64,000 nt of DNA from Siphonodentalium dalli (lineage: Eukaryota > Mollusca > Scaphopoda > Gadilida > Siphonodentaliidae), in the NCBI GenBank assembly GCA_032622095.1, contig CP136062.1, positions 156,670,875 through 156,734,874 on the forward strand. The letters run 5' to 3'. This document shows, piece by piece, positions 32,721 through 45,955 of the stretch. Position 1 is the stretch's first letter, and each line of letters begins with the position of its first letter. A program made the translations under genes and the position numbers. The notes under the pieces were generated by a model. The model was given only the letters and a program-made list of their open reading frames with translations, made no database searches and was not told the origin of the DNA.

Positions 32721-34430
32721 GTTAACCATATATACCGCGTTCATATATCTAATGGTGGTATCTTAATAACAGGGTCGTTTGATTCTATATTTTATGGAAA
32801 TACTAATAATGCAACACGTTCGAAAGAGATTCATAGAATTGTGGGTTGTTGTTGCTGCTGAAAATGTTCATGGGGAGTGATAGACCATCAGTAATGATAA
32901 CGATATGGTACAAGTCTGAGTTAAGAATAAGATTGGAATGGGCTTAGAGTAGTCATATCGGTTATCACAGGTAGAGTTTATAGTTTTGTTTAGAATGAGC
33001 TGTTAGTATTTTTGAATGACTCGGTGTACTCGCACCAACGGACTGAAGGCCGTTGGTACTTGCGCGAGTTATTGCTATATATCCATTGCTCTTGTTAGTC
33101 TGATAACATTGGATCATTCAACGTGGCAATTTACAAACTTAGTTGGCGAAATGCTTTGTCCTAGATATGTATATATGTACTTCTGCAACTTTGTACAGTG
33201 GGTTCGGGTGTTATATCAGGGGATCCACAAAAACACTTGTGGGTTGTCAAGTTGCAGGTATCATTTAATGACTGGAGAGGCGAATTCCTTTCGGATGTCG
33301 CTGATCATGAGGTAATGGTCGTTGTCCTCTATCTGTCCATATAATCAGTACGGGTGGTGGTCGGCGATGAAATGTGTGTATGTGTGATCATTTAAATCAC
33401 TGCAGTTGAGTCTGGGGCGGGTGTGGTTAATATGTGTTTGCCTGGTATTAGCTTCATAATAATGTTGGTTAACTCCCTGGTCCCCATTATGCCAGGGATG
33501 CATAACTTGTTTCGTTGTGGTCGATATTATTCCATAGGTCTATTGTTGAGGGAATTGAAGGCAGCGGAGCCGAACGTCGAGGCTTGGGGGAATTGGCCTG
33601 TCGGGTCTAAACATTTGTTATTTGAAAGCTTGTTGGGGTATCAGAGGCTTGCCGGACATCATTTTGTTCCCACCCGGTTTCCTTGTCATCGGAGAAACTT
33701 TGAGCCTTCGCAGCAACGTTACTTTTGGTGTGAACTATCGATCTTTTCCAAGAGGGTGGTATTTGCAATTGATCTGGGGGGAATAGTTTGGTTAGGGATC
33801 TTCTTCCTGGATTATATGGTACGGTCGTTGGTTGGAGTATTCATGAGGTTATTCACTTTCTCATAAATTAAAATGTTTATGAAGTGTCGGCTCGTTTGCC
33901 TACATTGGTGCTCGGCGTAATCAATCATGTATTGTTTGTCATTTTTGTTTGCTGATGTTTTGGTATTCTTCTTAATAGTTTTGTGTGCATGGGTTTCACG
34001 TTGTTCATCTCTACTTTGAGGTGATTTGCGCACTCTGTAGTAGATTGCATAGCTGATTTAAAGAAAACTTATGAATATATGGATGTATTGACAGCCATAG
34101 TTTGTACGTTTCGGATGACATAGCATATTGTTTGTGTCGCCGGCGTCATCCCGGATTTGTAAACATCTGGCCACTTCCATAGCCGTCGATCGCACATGAG
34201 TAGTAGGTCCTCGGTCGATCGAGATTTGGGAGGCCGTCTGACCAAAGTCAAGTGACGAGATATCCTTTCTTTTTGTTGTAATTGAACTGTATATCATATT
34301 ATTACTAATTTTACCTTGTGGGTCTGCAGTTGTATTCCGTTTTCCGGATACTTAGTTTATATACTGTCTATTGCACGGAAGCGAGGAATATCGTCCAGAG
34401 AACTACGATGTTAGGTATCAGTAAAACTTG
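32720..34430. other. Spacer sequence without recognised feature
   Basis: Open frames at 33016-33315 and 33423-33866 (147 aa, +) and minus-strand frames near 33.8-34.3 kb show no domain I recognise. Part of the minus strand (about 33650-33500) has a hydrophilic, gag-like composition but is interrupted. Probably decayed repeat. Confidence 0.4.
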
Positions 34431-36030
34431 GCGGATGGTCAATCTTTCGTTTTGTTAGTTGCCAAAATGAAAATAAAAGCAGATGATCGACATCTATCCC
34501 AGCAGACACCTCGGACTACCCATCGAATTATGGTCGGACCAAAGACTGGTACATAGCTGGAGCGGTGACCCGTTTAGTCACTGTTTATACCAGCCTCTCG
34601 GTACATCACCGCAGTGAGACAGGCGTTAGCAGTACACTATTGAAACATTTATCAGTCATGAAGATACCAGAAACAAAATAACAAGTGGCAGAAATATAAT
34701 CTGAAACACTGTGAGGGTCGTGACTAGCCGATTGATTGAGCCGGATCAACTCAACCACCCGTATTGAAGAGATGTAGAACCAAAGAGGACCATGAGCTAA
34801 GCCATTACCACAGGTCGATGTCTCACTTGACACGGCTGCCCTAGTATTCCCAGAACTCCTGCACCACACATCAAGGGATGCACCCCTCGGCAAAAGTGGA
34901 CCACTTTAGGGTAAATCTTTACGGGATTCTTAATAAGTGAACCTATTCTACCCGGGTTCATACGGGGATGATTTCTTTATTATGATCAATTGGCAGCAAG
35001 CAATACAAAAATAGTGGTATATGTGGAGACAAATAAGTGTTGATAGAGATCACATGGTGAATATCCATGCACTCCCAATGGCGATTCCTCAATAAATCAC
35101 CCGAATAGCCTAAAGTGAAATGGGTTTTGTATCAGATGCTGAAATGCGTCTACGATTATGTTAACTTGTCGGATTGCAATAGCTGTTCAACATAATTATA
35201 ACAAGGCAATTTTGAAAGTCACATGTGAAACTAAAGACAAACTATGCATAGATGTCTGAAATATCAGAGCTCATGGAACTATGTATGATATGACACTGAT
35301 ATGGACAGGAATGTCACCCCAATAGCCTCGGGTGGTATTCCGTTCTCGATCGGGCGATACACATCCGCGTTGCACTCAAGCACTAGCGACAACTGTATAC
35401 TGTACTTACATATTTGCCCAAACACGTCTCGTCTTGCTCTCGTTTCCATCGATCACACATACGCGACTATAGATATAAAGAACCATATTCGACATTGGTA
35501 TGCGACTTATGCATGATGGCATATTAACGATGTATCCATCGGCGGCATGAATGTGGCAATAATTATTCCTCCAATACCCATCTTACAATTGGGTATACAT
35601 AAGGACTTGATAAAGCATACTGAGGTGTGAGATGATAACATAAGAGAGGATAGCACAAGTCTGAGTATTTTAAGTCCTCTCCACTAAGTTTTTCAGTCTT
35701 CTAGAACCAAGAGCGTTTGGGGGGAAGATTCCATTGCACGATATTTGAAAGTAGAAATAATTCATCACATTGCTCTTTTAAATTTTACAATTATTTTGTC
35801 CTTTAACTTACATATATAATGAACTAACTTGTGTCCCTTCTCTGGTATGCAGTCAGCAACAACCTGCTAAACCGAGGGGTGACATGTGACATTGGCATCC
35901 GGTGTATGATGTACAGCTGAAAAGCGGGCATATAACTATACTTCAGTACTGCAGAATATTAACTCACCAGTACAAGGTTAGAGTCCGTTACACCCTATTT
36001 CCCAGAACAAAGTACCAGTGGTGTACGCTT
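34430..36030. repeat. Third partial copy of the left-flank repeat
   Basis: Collinear with 1211-2760 and 43545-45180, same orientation, but without the adjacent ORF1 sequence and more diverged, with its own small indels. At its left end it shares a segment (around 34440-34530) that copy B has (about 43535-43640) and copy A has lost. It ends near a diverged version of the sequence at 2750. It shows that this block exists outside the two large copies. Confidence 0.75.
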
Positions 36031-36337
36031 GAGGATGTTCTTGGGACGGAGACTCGTGATACGAGAATACCGATTTATGGTTTCGCAGTAACGACACAGG
36101 TTATTTCTTTGATTGTTCATCATTCGCACGTTAGGTTGATTTTACAACTATTTATTTATATTATTCTCACATTGTTTGATATCACACTGCCGTTATGGTA
36201 CATTCATACGCTGGCAATATTGCACTGAAAACTGCAGAAATGCCAGCTGCAAAATTGTCAAAACGGATTAATTTCTGACAGTTGTCAACCAATAAGTTTT
36301 AACAATGATCATGTAGAACTGCGAATTTTTGCATGAT

Positions 36338-36630
36338 TGCTTATTGATTGGTTTGGGTTTAAGGTCACTTTCAGCAGCCAAGACCATAATACGACATTGC
36401 CAGTTTTAGTGGTGGATGAAATCCGCACATTTACGGCTAATCTAAACTCGTTGGCCATGTTCGGCAAACCACTGGCCATCGGCGAGTAATTGGTAACTCC
36501 ACCAGATAACGATTTCAAGTTACAAAGTCCATGATGGAAATATCTGGATTTGAACCCTCATCGCCAGCGCTGGAGGGCGAGTCGGCTTGGAGTTGTACCC
36601 CTATCCGACTGAGCCACCGATACACCCGCG
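36338..36630 (-). mobile_element. tRNA-derived SINE
   Basis: On the minus strand the head begins at about 36630 with pol III box A TGGCTCAGTCGG (36605-36616) and box B GGTTCAAATCC (36546-36556). A non-tRNA body follows with CATCCACCACTAAAACTGGC, TGGTCTTGGCTGCTGA and TTAAACCCAAACCAATCAAT near 36345. The total of about 0.29 kb fits a SINE. The short open frame at 36309-36518 is coincidental. Confidence 0.8.
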
Positions 36631-36639
36631 TGATTGCTG

Positions 36640-38090
36640 ATATAGCTGAGCTATCTACAATATATTAAGAACACAGTGCGTGTTGGTATTCTTATGCCAA
36701 TCAAAATAATGTCACTTGATATGTGGAATGTGAGATCGCTACGGCCATCGCTGCTGCTGATATATATACGAGTACCATAAATGTTACCTATAGAGGAGAT
36801 GGTGCGCTCGCACTTGGCTCAACGAATAAACGCGGCGACTTTCCGACCTTCGAGAAATCGCAGTGTAAGTCACCCTTGTAACATACATACACTATTTAAT
36901 CTGAATCTGTATTATCAAACTGTCCAACTATTGGAAATTCCCATCGTAACACCACCTATGGTTGATAGGTCTCAACTGATTGCTACATTCAAGTAAAAAA
37001 TTCGGTCCTTCGGTCTAAACACACAATAATACTCTTTAGTGTATCAAATTATCAGCACAAATTTCAAAATATTTTCGTCAGGCATTAAATGTCAAACTGT
37101 TGTACTCTTGGAAATCCACCCTGACACACGTCCCTGGTGGTAAATATTGCATTGATTGAAATATAGGTTTATAAAAATACTTGAGTATGTTCATATATAG
37201 TAACTAATTGGGCTATCCGGCGTTGTCCATGCGAGTTAGAATGTATTTTATATGCTTTATGTGAGTACTACATGTACATTTACATAATCATAGCCTACAC
37301 ACAATAATAATTGACTGCATATGTGTATATATGTATACATATGTATATATGCTGGCTTTATCAATGTCAAAGAATAACCATTGCCACTTCTGTCAAGACC
37401 CCCACCATGACAAAAGCAACTTTCAACACAACTATATTACATCAATGCAGCGTTTACGCCCGGTTTCTAACCCCAACATATTCGAAAATCTGGACCTCTC
37501 AATGTGCCATTCCGATCGATACATGGCAATTTCGATAATAAATGAGAAACTGTTCAAGCTCATTGAATTAACCACATTTAAAACAACGAATACCCATACT
37601 GAGTCCGTGCCTCCATAAATCTTACGTTTGGTGAAGTTGGCGACAATGTTAGTGTCCATTCTGCCAGCCTCGTCACCCTAGCTCCCAAATTTCTGATTTG
37701 AGAAGTACCGCTTTCGGGACTATTATGCCACGTCATGAGAGTCCTCGCGTATAACGGAGAAGCGTATACATGCATAATTAAGTACGACAAATGTTCTATC
37801 AACGCCCCTCCCCGATACACAATTCGTATCAAGGACAACCACTAATTCATCATCTGGGAATACATTATTTGATATAATACTAATTTTTTTAAATAAATAA
37901 ATACTAAAACAAAATACAGAACAAAACAAAACAATTGTGGTGCAAAATAAGGAAATGTCCGATAAAAATGACTGGACAATTTCTTAAATGAGACCATTCG
38001 ATTGGGTGGATAATAATTGAATTAACTTACTGGAAATTCCCAACTTATCCCAAGTCCGCTAAGTTAGATATATATTGTAGGCCCATGCAC
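36640..38090. other. Spacer sequence without recognised feature
   Basis: Short frames at 37311-37618 (+) and 37578-37929 (-) are not recognised. The frame at 37331 has a CHFCQDPHHDK stretch that could be a stray zinc-finger-like match, with no supporting context. There is a weak duplication of about 60 bp between 36915 and 37090. Confidence 0.35.
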
Positions 38091-38124
38091 CTATCATCGC
38101 CACTCTCCAATGGATTGAAATTTT

Positions 38125-38380
38125 CCAACTAGTAGTTCATTCCGTCCAGCTGATTGAAACTCCCAAATTGACAACCCTATAATAAAGGTTCGAATGGTTT
38201 CCAAATGATGACCATTCTGTCCAGATGTTGGAAACCTCAACGGACACCCCTGTAGTAAAGGTTCGAATGGTCTCCAGCTGATGACCATTCTGTTCAGTTG
38301 TTGAAAAACCCCCACAATTGACACCCCTATAATAAAGGTTCGAATAGTTTTCAGCTGATGACCATTCAATCCAAACAGTT
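38125..38380. repeat. Minisatellite, ~75-bp period
   Basis: About three and a half direct units with spacing 73-77 bp, each with AATAAAGGTTCGAAT-GTTT-CA and GATGACCATTC. The best-preserved landmarks are GATGACCATTC at 38207, 38280 and 38357. The 91-aa minus frame over it is a repeat artefact. Confidence 0.85.
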
Positions 38381-38859
38381 GACCGAAATTAGGATATCAT
38401 TCCAATTTTGGTCCAAAAATAGAAGAATTAAAACAATTTCAACCATTTTTAGTTTAAACATATTTATTTCTCTAATCTATATAACCCATGACATATAACA
38501 CATATATACATATCACCGGTCACCCCCACCATTTTTGTCATGTTCCTCCAACTAACTTACCAGGCATGGATGCCATTTCCAACTGCTAAAAGTTTGACCA
38601 AGGTTGCAGGTGCGACACCAAATACAAGTTTGTGAAACGCGAGTTCCAACTTTAAAACAACCCGTTTGTTTTAAACTTGAGATCCAGTCTAAATATAACG
38701 GTGAATGCTCAGCAATTGACATGGATTTCACAATTTCATCCGTTACCATACGGATATCAATAGTCTCAGAACAGGTGAGTGGCCACTTGTGAGACTCATA
38801 CAGGGGGTGACTATATGGTTTTTGTTGTGGTGGAGGATTTCGTCTTCTAATTCCAATCT

Positions 38860-40525
38860 GCACCCCATCAAATTCCCAACTATAGAGAAAACGGACGACA
38901 CGACGCTCGAACTTTATGGTTCTGAAAATAGTCTACATGAATCGTACTTAACACTGTACGAATTTGCTCGGGTATCGGGTCTGCGCATAAATCCTGAAAA
39001 ATGTCAAGCAGGCATGGATAGGGATAGGGTCACAAAATAAAATACGACAACCTATTACGGAACTAAACCTGTCTACTGTAAGCATTTTCAATTTTTAGGG
39101 ATACAGTTCGACACTAATTTAATAATCATGAATATAAACTACAATTATAATCTCGAAGATATAGAAAAGATCACAGATAATTGGAAACACAGATTCCTGA
39201 CCATTTTAGGTAGAATAACAGTTGTCAAATCCCTCATCTTACCAAAATTGACACACTTATTTATACTCTTCCAAGTCCAGATACAGCTCTTTTGAAAGCC
39301 CTAAATACCTGTTTATACATTTCATTTGGAATTCCAAACGCGATAGAATAAAAAGCAAACAACTATGTGCCGACCATATGCGCGGAGGTTTGAAGATGAT
39401 TAATGTTGAAAACTTTGATAGCGCCATGAAAATTTCCTGGATACGACGCTTGATTTGCAAACAGTCGAAATTGGCTTCATTGTGCAATACCACCCCTTTC
39501 TTAAACGACCAACTATTTCTCACGTACCATGCAAATTATATTGTAAAGCAAACAAACAAGTTTGCAAATCCATTCTGGAGTGATGTTTTCGGAGCATGGT
39601 GTAAACTTATGCGATCAAATATTTCAAATAATAATATTATGGCCTCAAATATCTGGAATAATCCGAAAATAACAATAGGAGGTTCGTCGATCAACTTTAA
39701 ATTTTGGAGAGATGCGGGTACATATTTTATAAATTATCTATTCCAACCAGATAGTAAATGCCCTACCCCATATACATCATATTCAACTTTCAACATCCAC
39801 GTCGATTTCATAACAATCAGCAACATAAAACGTCAGATACTGTCATTGGCAAGTTCTCTTAATCAACCCTTAATCCGTGTACCCTGCACATCCCTACACA
39901 ATAATCTTGCTCCGATACTCCGTGACTTAAAAGGCGGACAATTATTTTACACAATTATAGCAAGTGGGAACACTATGCCGAATGCACGCCAAACATGGGA
40001 ATCCGAAATAGCCGAGAAGATAGACAATAATTGGGAAGATTATTTGAGTATTCCCTTCAAAACCGATACGAAATTACAATGGCTCCAATTCAGAATCAAT
40101 ACACGAATTAATAGTACCAATAAATTCCTGAAGGTGGCTAACCTTCGAGTCGATGGTTTTTGTAATCGTTGTCAAAACATACAAGAAACAAATTCTAATA
40201 TTTTCTGGGATTGTCCCCATGTCCAAACTTTTATAAACGAAATTTCAACATGGACAAGAAACAACCAATTCCCCGTTGATCTAACAAAACAGAATATTAT
40301 TATCGGTATAGATCATGAGCACAGAAATTAAAAAAAGTAATCTTTTCCTACTGGGTTTGAAACAATATATATAGGACAAAATTCACGCCCACGCAGTTGT
40401 CTCGATTGTTCCTTTGTGATATCAAATTTAGGTATGAATGCGAGAGATATAGCGCAAAATGTAATATGAATCGTGACTTCGATAACCAGTGGCTGACACT
40501 TCGATATGCCTTAAAAATAAAATAA
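38860..40525 (+). mobile_element. Broken L1/Tx1-like LINE, ORF2 C-terminal half
   Basis: Plus-strand blocks in LINE order. A reverse transcriptase palm fragment at 38890-39010 reads DDTTLELYGSENSL and FARVSGLRINPEKCQA. At 39085-39260 follow FQFLGIQFD, NWKHRFLTILGRITVVKSLILPKLTHLF. Then comes a long frame at 39378-40331, and a tail in another frame to a stop at 40523-40525 (KFRYECERYSAKCN). The FADD catalytic box appears as TDD. Frameshifts and stops separate the blocks. The order and motifs are those of the L1/Tx1 group. Confidence 0.8.
39378..40331 (+). pseudogene. LINE ORF2 C-terminal frame (longest open part of the broken element)
   Basis: 317 codons beginning RGGLKMINVENFDSAMKISWIRRL, the GGL-M-D---F--ALK-SWI-RL block that follows the reverse transcriptase domain in L1/Tx1-like elements. 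It ends with a Cys/His motif CNRCQNIQETNSNIFWDCPHV. The initial Met is internal to the element and not a true start. The open length suggests moderate age. Confidence 0.8.
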
Positions 40526-41545
40526 TAGTATTTTATATTGAAAACCCGATTTGTCAGGCCCAAAGTACACCTTAAAAGTGACCTTGATCAACACAGACAA
40601 TAAATCAATTACCCGGTACTCGAGCGACAGATTTATCTAATTTCAATATACTGACTACTGAGCATTGTTTTGTTTAATGATAGACTATACTTCGGGAACG
40701 TCAATTCATACAATGGTTTTCTTGACCACACCACACCAGTTTTCAGTCACAGTCCGACATGCCCACGAAGCGAGCGTTGTGTATTTTCCCGATTGCTGTC
40801 GAACCAATATTTACAATATTTAAAATACAGCTTCAATATGGTTAAAAGTTACTCTTTATATTATTTATAGTAAATTCAGAAAATAAATTAATTAAAGCTG
40901 CACATTGTGTTTGGAACTCTGATTTTGCAAACCTTAAATATTACACACCATCGACCACTTTAGCTGTCTAATAAGAGAAATTTAAAGTTCTTATGAAGAT
41001 AAAATATTAATTTATTGTTCTTTATAACCATTGTTGTTGCTACAGAAAGCCCATTTTCGGACGACAATAATATATCAAGATAATATCTAGTATCGCTGCT
41101 TCGTCTTTCTTTTAAGTTGAGAGGTGTATGCAAAATAATTCCGAACACAATATGTACCTTTAACTCTTTTATAATTACGTGTCTCAAGTGAGAAAGTAGG
41201 CCAGGGCATGGACGAGTTACTCTCTCCCATGTTCTGGATCGAGAGACTGATTGCGTGCATGCATTTTGTCTCGTCTTCCTTTGTTATTCTCTATTCTCAA
41301 TAAACAAATTACAAAAAAACTGTAGAGTAAACTTAATTGCCCTTTTACGTTTGCAATATTCTAATCGATACCTCATAATTTCTCATATGATCAGAATCGG
41401 TTAGAAATCACGAACATAACGCAACACCCACGAACAATCTCGAACCGATGTAATTTCAGTCTAACATTTAATATATTGACTGAAAGTAGAATAATAATAT
41501 GTTCTTGTCTGAAAACAAAATATTATACACTAACATTGACTGGAA
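40526..41545. other. Spacer sequence without recognised feature
   Basis: AT-rich sequence between the broken LINE and the second SINE. Frames at 40670-40870 (+) and 40960-41187 (-) are not recognised. Confidence 0.4.
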
Positions 41546-41850
41546 GGGGCTCCCGGTGGTTCAGTCGGTAGGATGCTCAGTGGATTGAGCAGTCATATGC
41601 CGTACGGCGCTGACAAAGCTGGTATGAATCTCCGCAAGCGCCGATTCGTGATCGATGCTAAGGGATGGTAACACGATTCGTGTATCTGGACACGTTTGTC
41701 AGTTATTTTCCGGTGGTCGGTTGTATGATTTCCCGGTGAAATTAACCACATGCGTGGTCTTTCCTCCACCCGCAAAACTGACAATATCGGGATATAACAT
41801 AGCGGCTGCAACGACGATAAGCCCAAACTCAACCAACCATCCAACCAAAA
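41546..41850 (+). mobile_element. tRNA-derived SINE with a different head
   Basis: Starts near 41548 with GGCTCCCGGTGGTTCAGTCG (box A-like) and a degenerate box B (GGTATGAATCTCC, about 41620). The body carries TTTCCTCCACCCGCAAAACT (41761), then GCGGCTGCAACGACGATAAG and a CAACCAACC-rich end. The 3' part aligns with the 3' part of the SINE at 36338-36630, while the heads differ. Confidence 0.75.
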
Positions 41851-42264
41851 CCATTGATTGGAAACATAACCCTTTCATGACGGGGGCTGCGCTGGCGCAG
41901 CATTAAGTACACAGCACAGGTTGGTTGTGATGAGTCAATTGGTTAAATGATTAACGAGTTGATAGGACTTCAGTCGATGATTTATTTATTTGTTTGTTTA
42001 GTTAGGGCTTTACGTCGTTTTAACCGGTATGCCACATCATTAGGGTGAGAAACTGAATCAGAATTAAGCTAAGCAACTGTGTTTAGACGAAACCGTGAAT
42101 TATACCAAAATGAAACAAAATATATACAAATAAAACACAGAAATCAGAGTGAGAGTGCTCGATTGCGATCGGAACCATTAAGAAACTGACCATTGTGCAA
42201 ACACACATAACAGAATATCAAAACAGACAGCAATACTGCTTTGAGAACAGCCAATATATAAAAC
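41851..42264. other. Sequence left of copy B
   Basis: A stretch at 41990-42040 (GTTAGGGCTTTACGTCG) resembles tails of molluscan interspersed repeats, but this is only an impression. Whether this region belongs to the duplicated unit cannot be decided because the matching part of copy A lies outside the window. Confidence 0.35.
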
Positions 42265-42399
42265 CTGTATAAAATTAGACAGCAAAATTATATTTAATTT
42301 AACAAGGCTCCGGCATATAATATTTGAAGTTGCTGGCAAACATGAATGATTGATAATATATTTAAAATCTGTTGAACATGGCGTCAATTAACCAAGTTG

Positions 42400-43540
42400 A
42401 TAATTGGGAAGTTGACTCAGTAGTTGATCACTCGCCCAACAGCCAGCCTCCCTCCACATATCATGCATGGTGTCCACTTCCCTCCGTGTTCTCTCGAAGC
42501 ATAGCATCGACAATTAAAAATCAAAGATCAAACGCTGTTTCCAAGAGTCAAATATTTGACAGATTTTTGTTTTGGAACAATATGATCAACTTGCATAGAT
42601 TGTTTCGGATGATCTGTCTCGACAGAGGAGACGGTATCCATTACTTGCGCTACTGGTTCTGGAACAGGAATGGTATCATTCTCCTCCACGTGCGTTGCTA
42701 GTGATACACTGACGAGTTTAGTTTGACTCTGTGTTTGAGTGCTGTCTTCAGCACACTTTTTGTAGACCCTATTGTTTAGTACGTATCCTGTGGCCGAGGA
42801 CCAACTATTTTCTTAGCATCTATATATGACAGATTCGTCTCAGCATTATATCATTGAATCTTGAAGTCATACTCCAAATTTGTACATGGACGATCCATTG
42901 CAGCATGTTAACCTTAAGAGTTTGAACATTTCTTAATATTCGTACAATCCTAATGACCAGGAATGGAATAGTGTGTGCACCTGGTTTCTGCACTTTTACA
43001 ATTTTCATGGTCATAGGCTTGACATTTGAAACATTGCAATGGGTTTGGAACATATGTGCTTATATCCGTCTTCATATATCGCACCTTCAATGTCGGTGGA
43101 TGGTCGCAACGACTGATGGTCAGAAGATAAATATTCAACGGAACATTTTGACCATCAACTGTCTTAGTAAATCTACGGACTTCTGGAACTCCCTGTGGTT
43201 TTCTCAGCTAATATCTCTCATTCAAAGGAATCAGATATAGCGCGAATTTTCAATACAGCTCAACTACTGTTCAATGTCTTGCGAGGAGTAATCAATGTTG
43301 GTGTTTGTGCAGTAGATGTTAATTGCATAAGAGCGTTTGCTTGACTTTTTCTTGAACATTCGATCAGAAGAGATCCACTTAGTGGCCAGTCCTGATCGGT
43401 TTGACATATTTTAATTGTCCGGCTATGTTTTGTAGCGTTTTATCAATCACAGATGCAGAAGATTTCTTGACATTTGGATCAAAACCAAGTACTAAGGAAA
43501 TACCTCAGCATCAGTGGAACGTGTCGGACGGTCAATGTTA
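42400..43540 (-). pseudogene. LINE ORF1 (gag-like) remnant, copy B
   Basis: Counterpart of the copy A remnant. It retains a little more of the N-terminal side (FDPNVKKSSASVIDKTLQN, about 43470-43410) and a better knuckle (CFKCQAYDHENC, then RCTHYSIPGH). Several stops and frameshifts remain. The sequence to its left, out to 42265, matches the left edge of the window. Confidence 0.75.
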
Positions 43541-43544
43541 CGTT

Positions 43545-45180
43545 TTTTTAGTTGCCATATGAAAAGCAGATGATCGACAACTATCCCCGCAGCCGCCTCG
43601 GACTACCCATCGAATTATGGTCGGGTAAATGATTGATACATAGCTGAATTGTGACGCGTTTAGATACTCTCGGTACCTGGCCACAGTGAGACGACAGGAA
43701 TTAATAGTATAGTATTGAAACATTTAAGTCACGAAGACGAAATTAATGGCACAACACACAAGAGAAACAACACACAACTAGACACCAGAAACAAAATACA
43801 GCAGAGGGCAGAAATGAGGGACGTGTCTAGCCGATTGATTGAGCCGGGTCAACTCAACCACCCGTCTTGAAGAGATGTAGGACCAAAGAGGACCATGAGC
43901 TAAACCGTTACCACAGGTCGATGTCTCACTTGACAAGGCTGTCCTAGTATCCCCAGAACTCCTGCACCACACACTAAGGGATGCACCCCTCGGCAAAAGT
44001 GGGCCAATTTGGGGGATTCTCACCCCTGGCAGTGGGGCAGTGAACCTATTCTACCCGGGCCCACATGGGGGTGATTTCTTTATTACGATCAACTGGCAGT
44101 AAGCATTCGAAAAAAAAATAGTGGTATATATGGAGACAAGTAAGTGTTGATATAGATCGCATGGTGAATATCCATGCACTCCCAATGGCGATTCCTCAAT
44201 AAATCACCAGAATAGCCTAAAGTGAAATAGGTTTTGTATCAGATGCTGAAATACGTCTACGATTAGGTTAACGTGTCGGGTTGCGCGATAGCTGTTCAAC
44301 ATAAGTATAACATGGAAATTTTGAAAGTCACATATGAAACTAAAGACAAGCCATGGATAGATGTCTGAAATGGCAGAGCTCATGGAACTATGTATGATAT
44401 GTCACTGATATGGACAGGGATGTCACCACAAGAGCCTCGAGTGGCAATCCGTTCTCGATCGGGTGATACATATCCGCGTTGCACTCAAGCACCGGCGACA
44501 ACTGTATACTGTATTTACATATTTGCCCAACACGTCTCGTGTTGACCTCGTTTCCATCGATCACACATACGCGACTATAGATATAAAGAACCATATTCGA
44601 TATTACTATGTGGCTTATGCATGGCGGCATGTTAACGATGTAGCCATTGACGTCATTACTGTGTCATTACTGTAAACATTAAGTATCCTCCAGTACCCAT
44701 TTTACAAGCAAGTGTTCACAAGAAATTGACAAAGCATAGTGAAATGTTAGATGATAACATAAGAGATGATCACACAACACGTATAGGATTTGAAGTCCTC
44801 TTAAGTTTTCAGTCTTTTAGAACCAAGAGCGTTTGGTCGGAAGATTCAATTGCGCGATATTTGAAAGTAGAAATAATTATCAAATTGCTCTCTTAAGTTT
44901 CACAATTAGTTCTGTCCATTAAAGTATATATAAAATGAACTAACTTGGGTCCCTGGTATGCAGTCAGCAACAACCTGCTAAACAGATGGGTGAGGTACAT
45001 GTGGTATTGCCACCCGGTGTATGATTTACAGCTGAACTGTAACTATATTTCAATACATGTATATTAATAGCCTCTATATATTTTCGGCTTAGACAACACG
45101 TTCGTATTATGTATCTTAGCTGAAATGCAGAAAATTAACTTACCAGTACAAGGTTCCACCCCGTTTCTCAAAACAAAGTA
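43545..45180. repeat. Dispersed repeat next to the LINE ORF1, copy B
   Basis: Counterpart of 1211-2760. It lacks about 20 bp near 43815 that both other copies keep, so the three copies have independent histories of small deletions. Confidence 0.7.
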
Positions 45181-45601
45181 CTAAATTGTGTACACATGTG
45201 GATTGTCTTGTGATGGTCTTGTATATAATCCACACCAAACCGCTTAGTGTGATAATCAGGGGACAAAGTATCTATGTGCACATGTCTGCTGGTGATACAT
45301 AGCTTTACATTTCTGGTGACAACCCCTATTTCTTTACAACTATAATGGAACAGTGCAACAATTTTGTGAGATCGTGGATGGTGGCCAATAAACTGAAACT
45401 AATTAGTGACAAACTGCAGAAATGTGTCTAATCTGGTATACGTAAAGAAAGTTAGCATATATGTTATGACTTTTGATGACACTCAAGTTCACACACATAT
45501 ACGCCACATATGCAAGCAATATACACTGAACTTCGGCGACATTGACAAATGAGCAAATACATTCACAACGACTCAATTACAAAAAACGTTAGTCATCTCT
45601 A

Positions 45602-45955
45602 AGTATCAGTCGACCTGACTACTACAATTCTATTTTAATTGGTGTACTCTATAATCAAGTATCTCAGCGTCTGCAGAAAACTGTTGCAAGGATAGTTCAC
45701 TGTCGTAGAACATCTGACGACAGATGCAATATGCAATAATTACATTGGCTACCTGTAGCAGACATAATTATGTATATACGACGGGGAACTATCCTAGCTT
45801 ATATTCAATGGTACGAAACACGTGATCCGTGGAATATATCACTTCATTCTTCCACTGCCCTTCAAGTTTGTGGACATTCAATGTTAGCCATCCTTGAGGG
45901 CTTATTGAAATGCTACTCTTGTGAGTATTTACAGAATACCAATGCTGATAAATAA
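45602..45955 (+). pseudogene. LINE reverse transcriptase C-terminal fragment, copy B
   Basis: Same fragment as in copy A. Copy B has an in-frame stop just before the LHWLPV block (CAA TAA) but a longer open tail, ending at 45955. Independent lesions in the two copies agree with a non-functional relic. Confidence 0.8.

Noticed and set aside
36546-36616. Functional tRNA gene on the minus strand
   Set aside because: Box A and box B are good but the spacing is long, no clear cloverleaf could be drawn, and a SINE body follows directly.
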